From Ignavibacteria bacterium (lineage in GTDB: Bacteria; Bacteroidota; Ignavibacteria; Tepidaquicellales; Tepidaquicellaceae): a DNA stretch of 64,000 bases. The notes beneath the pieces were generated by a model. The model searched no databases. It saw only the letters and a program-made list of their open reading frames with translations, and was not told where the DNA came from. The position numbers were made by a program, and so were the translations under genes. Positions 60,538 through 64,000 of this stretch are shown piece by piece. The number at the start of each line of letters is the position of its first letter. Position 1 is the stretch's first letter. The stretch lies in NCBI GenBank assembly GCA_016719565.1, contig JADJYU010000001.1, positions 558,001 through 622,000 of the forward strand, written 5' to 3'.

Positions 60538-61458
60538 TTACCTGCCGCTTTTTTTCTTTTCTAAACTTTTTCTGTCCCATCCTGAAAGATCTGCCGCGGT
60601 TTCATACGTACTATGGAGAAAGTCCAGCAAAGTTTGGGAGGGATTGTCCGACTGTTGTACTTCTTTATAAGGAAGTAAAAATTCTCTTAAATTATCGTCA
60701 TAATATGCTGCTTCAGGTGATATGGTGGAATTTTTTAAACCGGCAGGTTCAGGATAGATATAGCTGTAAAAAGCAGCAAAAGGAACTGCATCACTTCCGG
60801 GCCAGAAACCACAACTGCATACTTCATGTGAATACGCTTCATGTGCTACCCGGTCCGGCATGTTGGGAACTCCTCCCGGATGTAAAGGAGCTTCTCTTCC
60901 GGAAAATCGTGTTACGGCTAAATCAAAACCTCCCCAAAAGAAATGAACGGGGCTGCATTTTCCAATAAATTCCGCTCTGAATTGAGTAAAAACTTTGCTG
61001 GCTTTTAAAAGCGCCTGATGTAAATTGGCAGCATGCCGGGGATCATAAGTGGCATGATGCTCATCCAGATTCAGAGGGATCGGATTTTCCATTTCATTGG
61101 GAATTGGATTTATTTTACAGTCAATCCCAAATTCTTTTAAACTTGTCAAAGTATGTTTGTAGCAGGATGCCACAGAAAGAGATCTCAGGTCAAACAAATG
61201 TTCTTCATTTTTGCTGGTTATGATCTGTAAGCGATGCTGCAGAAAATCAAAATTAATTTGAAAATGTTTGTCATGATCCGGAATGTCACCGGTAGTCAAT
61301 CCGAATGGTGTTACAAACAGAGTAACATGCCATGAATGATTGATCCAGGGGAGTTTTGCTAATTTTACCTTTCCTGCTATCTGCGTCCACAGATGGATTG
61401 TTTCATAAGTCTGTTTTGCTTCTTCGAATGATAATTCCGGCCAGTTTTCTTTTCTCAT
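60538..61458 (-). CDS. DUF5996 protein
   Basis: A 306-residue cytoplasmic protein. W-P-E-L-S-F-E-E-A-K-Q-T-Y-E-T-I-H-L-W-T-Q-I-A-G-K near the N terminus, then W-H-V-T-L-F-V-T, F-R-A-E-F-I-G-K-C-S-P-V-H-F-F-W-G-G-F-D-L-A-V and the late Y-Y-D-D-N-L-R-E-F match DUF5996, as far as I recall the family. H-E-V-C-S-C-G-F-W-P-G is also present and may bind metal. It is the largest intact cassette cargo apart from the DUF1016 and hydrolase genes. Function unknown. Confidence 0.82.
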   Translation of the reverse strand: MRKENWPELSFEEAKQTYETIHLWTQIAGKVKLAKLPWINHSWHVTLFVTPFGLTTGDIPDHDKHFQINFDFLQHRLQIITSKNEEHLFDLRSLSVASCYKHTLTSLKEFGIDCKINPIPNEMENPIPLNLDEHHATYDPRHAANLHQALLKASKVFTQFRAEFIGKCSPVHFFWGGFDLAVTRFSGREAPLHPGGVPNMPDRVAHEAYSHEVCSCGFWPGSDAVPFAAFYSYIYPEPAGLKNSTISPEAAYYDDNLREFLLPYKEVQQSDNPSQTLLDFLHSTYETAADLSGWDRKSLEKKKSGR

Positions 61459-61481
61459 TAGTTAATTTATTTTATATGTCA

Positions 61482-61612
61482 GGTAACGTTTTGGCGCCTG
61501 GCGCAGTGGCGGGTTTCGGAGCATAAAACTGTCATCCTGCAATGAATTGAATATAAGCACAAAGCTCCAAATTTGCAACCCCGCCTAACGCAAAACCCGT
61601 GTCAGCGGTTCG
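61482..61612 (-). other. attC-like recombination site
   Basis: The left arm GGTAACGTTTTGGCGCCTGG then CGCAGTGGCGGG pairs with the right arm CCCCGCCTAACGCAAAACCC then GTGTCAGCGGTTCG across an AT-rich centre (131 bp in all). Core-like ends GTAAC and GTCAGC are present. It fills the gap between the RibD-type gene end and the DUF5996 gene start. Confidence 0.75.
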
Positions 61613-61620
61613 TAGTTTTA

Positions 61621-62169
61621 CTACCGTGCCGGTTCATAATAAAGTACGATTGCACCGGAGTTTAGTACTTTTGTCTTAATGAGTTTCAACATGATCCTGT
61701 CCCTGATCTGGTCAAATAACAGCTGCCCTTTCCCTTCGATGACAGGGTGAATGCAAATTTGTAATTCGTCAATAAGATCACTGTTTAAAAGCTGAATGAT
61801 CAAACTCCGGCTTCCGACAAGAATGTCCTTACCTGCCTGTTGTCTGAGTTCCGGAACCTCTTCGGCAAGTGGTCTTTTTGCAAGTTCTGCACTGTTCCAT
61901 CCTGTCTCTTTTAACGAATTGGAAAAAACAAGTTTTTGAATTTTATCTATTGAAACTGCAAAGTCGTCCATTGATTTTTCACCTGAAGGATCTTGCTGCA
62001 GTGTTTGCCAGAATTGCATGAGCCGGTAAGTAATCCTTCCATATAGAACAGTGTCACTATTGAGTAAAAGGTTAGCGTAGTGTTGGTGCAGTCCTTCGTC
62101 AGCAATTCCTGCCGTATGGTCGCAAACACCGTCAAGTGTCATATTGAATGCTGCAATTACTTTTCTCAT
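61621..62169 (-). CDS. RibD_C/dihydrofolate-reductase-like protein
   Basis: A 182-residue protein of the reductase family. The start is M-R-K-V-I-A-A-F-N-M-T-L-D-G-V-C-D-H, then S-D-T-V-L-Y-G-R-I-T-Y-R-L-M near residue 35. I-L-V-G-S-R-S-L near residue 125 is the NADPH glycine loop; I-H-P-V-I-E-G-K-G near residue 149 and V-L-Y-Y-E near the end follow. It differs clearly from the copy at 53084 and is full length. Substrate unknown. Confidence 0.85.
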   Translation of the reverse strand: MRKVIAAFNMTLDGVCDHTAGIADEGLHQHYANLLLNSDTVLYGRITYRLMQFWQTLQQDPSGEKSMDDFAVSIDKIQKLVFSNSLKETGWNSAELAKRPLAEEVPELRQQAGKDILVGSRSLIIQLLNSDLIDELQICIHPVIEGKGQLLFDQIRDRIMLKLIKTKVLNSGAIVLYYEPAR

Positions 62170-62218
62170 ATTTTGTTTTTTTCTTGTCTGTCTGTTTGCG
62201 GGTCGTCCGATAATGAAT

Positions 62219-62353
62219 GCTAACAGATTAGGGCTTGGCGAAGGGCGGGATTTTTAGCACTAAACTTCATTCGGAGAACTGAAATTCCGCCTTTCATCTC
62301 TGTGTATCGGGACGAAGAACGGAACCCCCGCTATCGCAAACCCCTTGTTACCG
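62219..62353 (-). other. attC-like recombination site (best formed)
   Basis: Left: GCTAACAGATTAGGGCTTGG then CGAAGGGCGGG. Right: CCCCCGCTATCGCAAACCCC then TTGTTACCGG. The two arms pair as TAACA/TGTTA, then GGGC/GCCC-like blocks and GGCGGG/CCCGC around a ~70-bp centre; total 135 bp. It sits between the DUF1016 stop (10 bp away) and the RibD-type start (50 bp away), so it closes the DUF1016 cassette. Confidence 0.78.
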
Positions 62354-62362
62354 GTAGTGGCT

Positions 62363-63346
62363 CTAATTCTCGTTTGTATCATTTTCAAACAGTTCGTGTA
62401 ATTTTTGTTGTAATAGTTTTTTGTCAGGCAGTTGCGTTTTATATTCTGAAACCATAGTCGGAGAAAGACTTCTGCTTAATGCATATTCAACAACTTCGCT
62501 GTCTTTATCCTTACATAATAAAACCCCAATGCTCGGATTTTCATTTGGTTTCCTAATATCTCTGTCCAATGCTTCTAAGTAAAAATTCAGTTGCCCTAAG
62601 TGACCTGGCTTAAACTTGCCGGCTTTAAGTTCAAATGCCACTAAGCATTGCAGTCCACGGTGGTAAAATAATAGATCTATAAAAAAGTCGCTGTTGCCTA
62701 CCTGCAATTTGTATTCTTCGTCTATGAACAAAAAGTCTTTTCCAAGTTCGAGAATGAAATTCTTCATTTGTCTTACAAGTACTCGCTGTAATTCGCTTTC
62801 ATTATGAGGCTCAGGTAAGTTCAAAAACTCAAAAACGTAACTATCCTTGAATGTGTTTGTTAGGTCTTGATTACTTTCTCTCAACGCTGTCGAGAGTTTC
62901 GAGTTTCCAATCATTGTCCGCTCGAAAAGGCTTGCAGATATTTGTCGGTCGAGTTCGCGTTTGCTATAATTTTCTTGCTTTACATACTTGAGGTAAAATT
63001 CCATTTCTTCTAAGGTTTTACACCTTGAAAAAATTAACAGATTGTTTGTCCAGCTAATTTCTCTCACCAGTGGTGAGAGTTTTGGAAAGTCTTTGTAAGT
63101 CTCATAAAACTGTTTCATTCTCCAAATATTCTTATCAGAGAAGCCTTTAATATCAGGTTCGTTGGTCTCTATATATATTGCTAACTCTGTTACAACCGAG
63201 TCGCCCCATTCTGATTGTTCAATTTTATTGCAGATATATTCCCCAATATTCCAATAGAGGTTTATCAGTTCAGCGTTTACGGTTCTTATTGCATTGGTCC
63301 GGGATTGCTTTATTAGTTGAATTATATCAGTAAAACGTTTATCCAT
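62363..63346 (-). CDS. DUF1016/PDDEXK nuclease-domain protein (YhcG-like)
   Basis: A 327-residue protein. The N-terminal DUF1016 part (L-I-N-L-Y-W-N-I-G-E-Y-I near residue 27) is helical. The C-terminal nuclease core has F-I-D-L-L-F-Y-H, then L-V-A-F-E-L-K-A-G-K-F, giving the D...E-x-K pattern of the PD-(D/E)xK fold, and Q-L-N-F-Y-L-E-A-L-D. Full length for YhcG. Members are restriction- or recombination-related and are frequent on mobile elements; which applies is not known. It forms one cassette with the attC-like site downstream. Confidence 0.88.
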   Translation of the reverse strand: MDKRFTDIIQLIKQSRTNAIRTVNAELINLYWNIGEYICNKIEQSEWGDSVVTELAIYIETNEPDIKGFSDKNIWRMKQFYETYKDFPKLSPLVREISWTNNLLIFSRCKTLEEMEFYLKYVKQENYSKRELDRQISASLFERTMIGNSKLSTALRESNQDLTNTFKDSYVFEFLNLPEPHNESELQRVLVRQMKNFILELGKDFLFIDEEYKLQVGNSDFFIDLLFYHRGLQCLVAFELKAGKFKPGHLGQLNFYLEALDRDIRKPNENPSIGVLLCKDKDSEVVEYALSRSLSPTMVSEYKTQLPDKKLLQQKLHELFENDTNEN

Positions 63347-63411
63347 AATTTGATTCTATGTGCTGCAAAAAAATTTTTTGTCATTTGTTGTATTCGGATT
63401 ACTACTATCAT

Positions 63412-63521
63412 TGCTAAAGTTTCGGGGGGGGGCAATGGCGGGGAGCTTAACTTCCGCCTTGCACAATGTGTATGCGAAGAACGGAACACCCCGGTATCGT
63501 AAACCCCTTGTTAGCGGTTCG
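63412..63521 (-). other. attC-like recombination site, right end
   Basis: Left: GCTAAAGTTTCGGGGG..., then GCAATGGCGGGGAGC; right: CACCCCGGTATCGTAAACC then CCTTGTTAGCGGTTCGG. Right arm ends in GTTAGCGG like the half-site at 22252. The G run at 63424 looks like miscalled bases inside the arm. It lies at the 3' end of the gene that runs off the right edge. Confidence 0.68.
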
Positions 63522-63546
63522 GCTTTCTTTGTATTTGTCAATTGCG

Positions 63547-64000
63547 TCATCGTCCAATTGTTTTGTGTCGCCAAATAGCAATTACGTTTGTATCTGCGTG
63601 ATGCTCTTCGGGATTGTTCTCTAAAAGTCGTTTTTTTATGTCATACGCTTTTGTGAAGTCGTCAATAAGTCCCTTGTCGTTTAGGTCTGTCGGTATAAAT
63701 GTTTCGTCAAAACCACCGCAATTTGTCAAAGCACTGATGCTGAAGTCCTGGTCTAATAAGTCGTAACCGAGAAATTCATATCCGTCAATATTTATGTCCT
63801 TACAGTCTCGGTCTGGCTCAAACACAATTGTCAACAGATTAAACTTTTCTTTTGGTTTCAATCTTTTTAAAACAAAATCAAGTGTCGTGAAAAAGCCTGT
63901 TTGATATTGTTCAACAACGTGAATACAATCCCAATCGTCTTCATTGTCATAGTCTGGCTCAACTAAAATTTCATTGAGCATTCCGTCAAGCGAAACAAGT
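63547..64000 (-). CDS. Acidic hypothetical protein, cut by the window edge
   Basis: About 150 residues are visible; the frame is open to the right edge (L-V-S-L-D-G before the internal Met), so the start may be outside. The product is acidic: V-E-P-D-Y-D-N-E-D-D-W near the left end, and F-E-P-D-R-D-C-K-D-I-N-I-D-G-Y near residue 55. F-T-K-A-Y-D-I-K-K-R-L-L lies near the C terminus. No family recognised. Probably a cassette cargo since an attC-like site follows its stop. Confidence 0.55.
   Translation of the reverse strand, partial: LVSLDGMLNEILVEPDYDNEDDWDCIHVVEQYQTGFFTTLDFVLKRLKPKEKFNLLTIVFEPDRDCKDINIDGYEFLGYDLLDQDFSISALTNCGGFDETFIPTDLNDKGLIDDFTKAYDIKKRLLENNPEEHHADTNVIAIWRHKTIGR

Noticed and set aside
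63360..63578. Pair of opposite short frames near the right end
   Set aside because: They cover an attC-like site with a G run; the inverted repeat explains both.

Overview
The window looks like a chromosome segment from an AT-rich, Gram-negative member of the Bacteroidota/Ignavibacteriota branch. Four secreted proteins end in type IX secretion sorting domains with the N-Y/F-P-N-P-F-N-P signature. Shine-Dalgarno sequences are mostly absent, several genes start at TTG or GTG, and the recognisable promoter boxes have the TAnnTTTG form of that lineage. Placement to phylum is inferred from these traits only. No rRNA, tRNA or CRISPR array was recognised.

Left part (1-13.2 kb) is core metabolism: the end of a TPR protein, succinate dehydrogenase/fumarate reductase subunits sdhA and sdhB with a secreted Ca-loop protein gene between them, an FAD/NAD(P) protein, a HEAT-repeat/cyclophilin fusion, a deoxynucleotidase, a PepSY membrane protein, and the nitrite-ammonification pair nrfH-nrfA. 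The nrfHA pair has a perfect TTTGAC-palindrome placed where a Crp/Fnr-type activator would sit.

Middle part (13.3-37 kb) is almost wholly on the minus strand and is a run of mostly solitary accessory genes: DUF1835, DinB, a PhrB-type photolyase-like protein lacking the usual Fe-S cysteines, SDR, a baeRF-like protein, cupin, DoxX, DUF6064, DUF6056 and DUF2071. It also holds a two-gene unit encoding a RecQ helicase fused to a phosphoribosyltransferase followed by a DprA/SMF-type protein, and the ergothioneine genes egtD-egtB. It contains a decayed tyrosine recombinase, isolated attC-like half sites and three copies of one promoter/palindrome element. A hairpin repeat array (36.9-37.4 kb) closes this part.

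Next (37.4-46.8 kb) come type IX cargo: an FG-GAP protein, a three-repeat protein, and a CHRD-repeat protein broken by four frameshifts. An ECF sigma/anti-sigma pair lies directly upstream of the CHRD gene.

Right part (47.1-64 kb) reads as a cassette array of the chromosomal-integron kind without an integrase in view (a CALIN). Small single genes, all on the minus strand, are separated by 110-140 bp imperfect inverted repeats ending in GTTA/TAAC cores. Cargo includes a subclass B1-like metallo-beta-lactamase, RibD_C-type reductases, VOC, SRPBCC, NTF2-like, DUF1801, DUF2200, MmcQ/YjbR, DUF5996 and a DUF1016 nuclease. This part is full of frameshifts, duplicated gene ends and some poly-G runs. 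Some of that is probably assembly error and some is probably real cassette decay; the sequence alone cannot separate the two. A strict 21-bp, 21-copy tandem array lies inside it.
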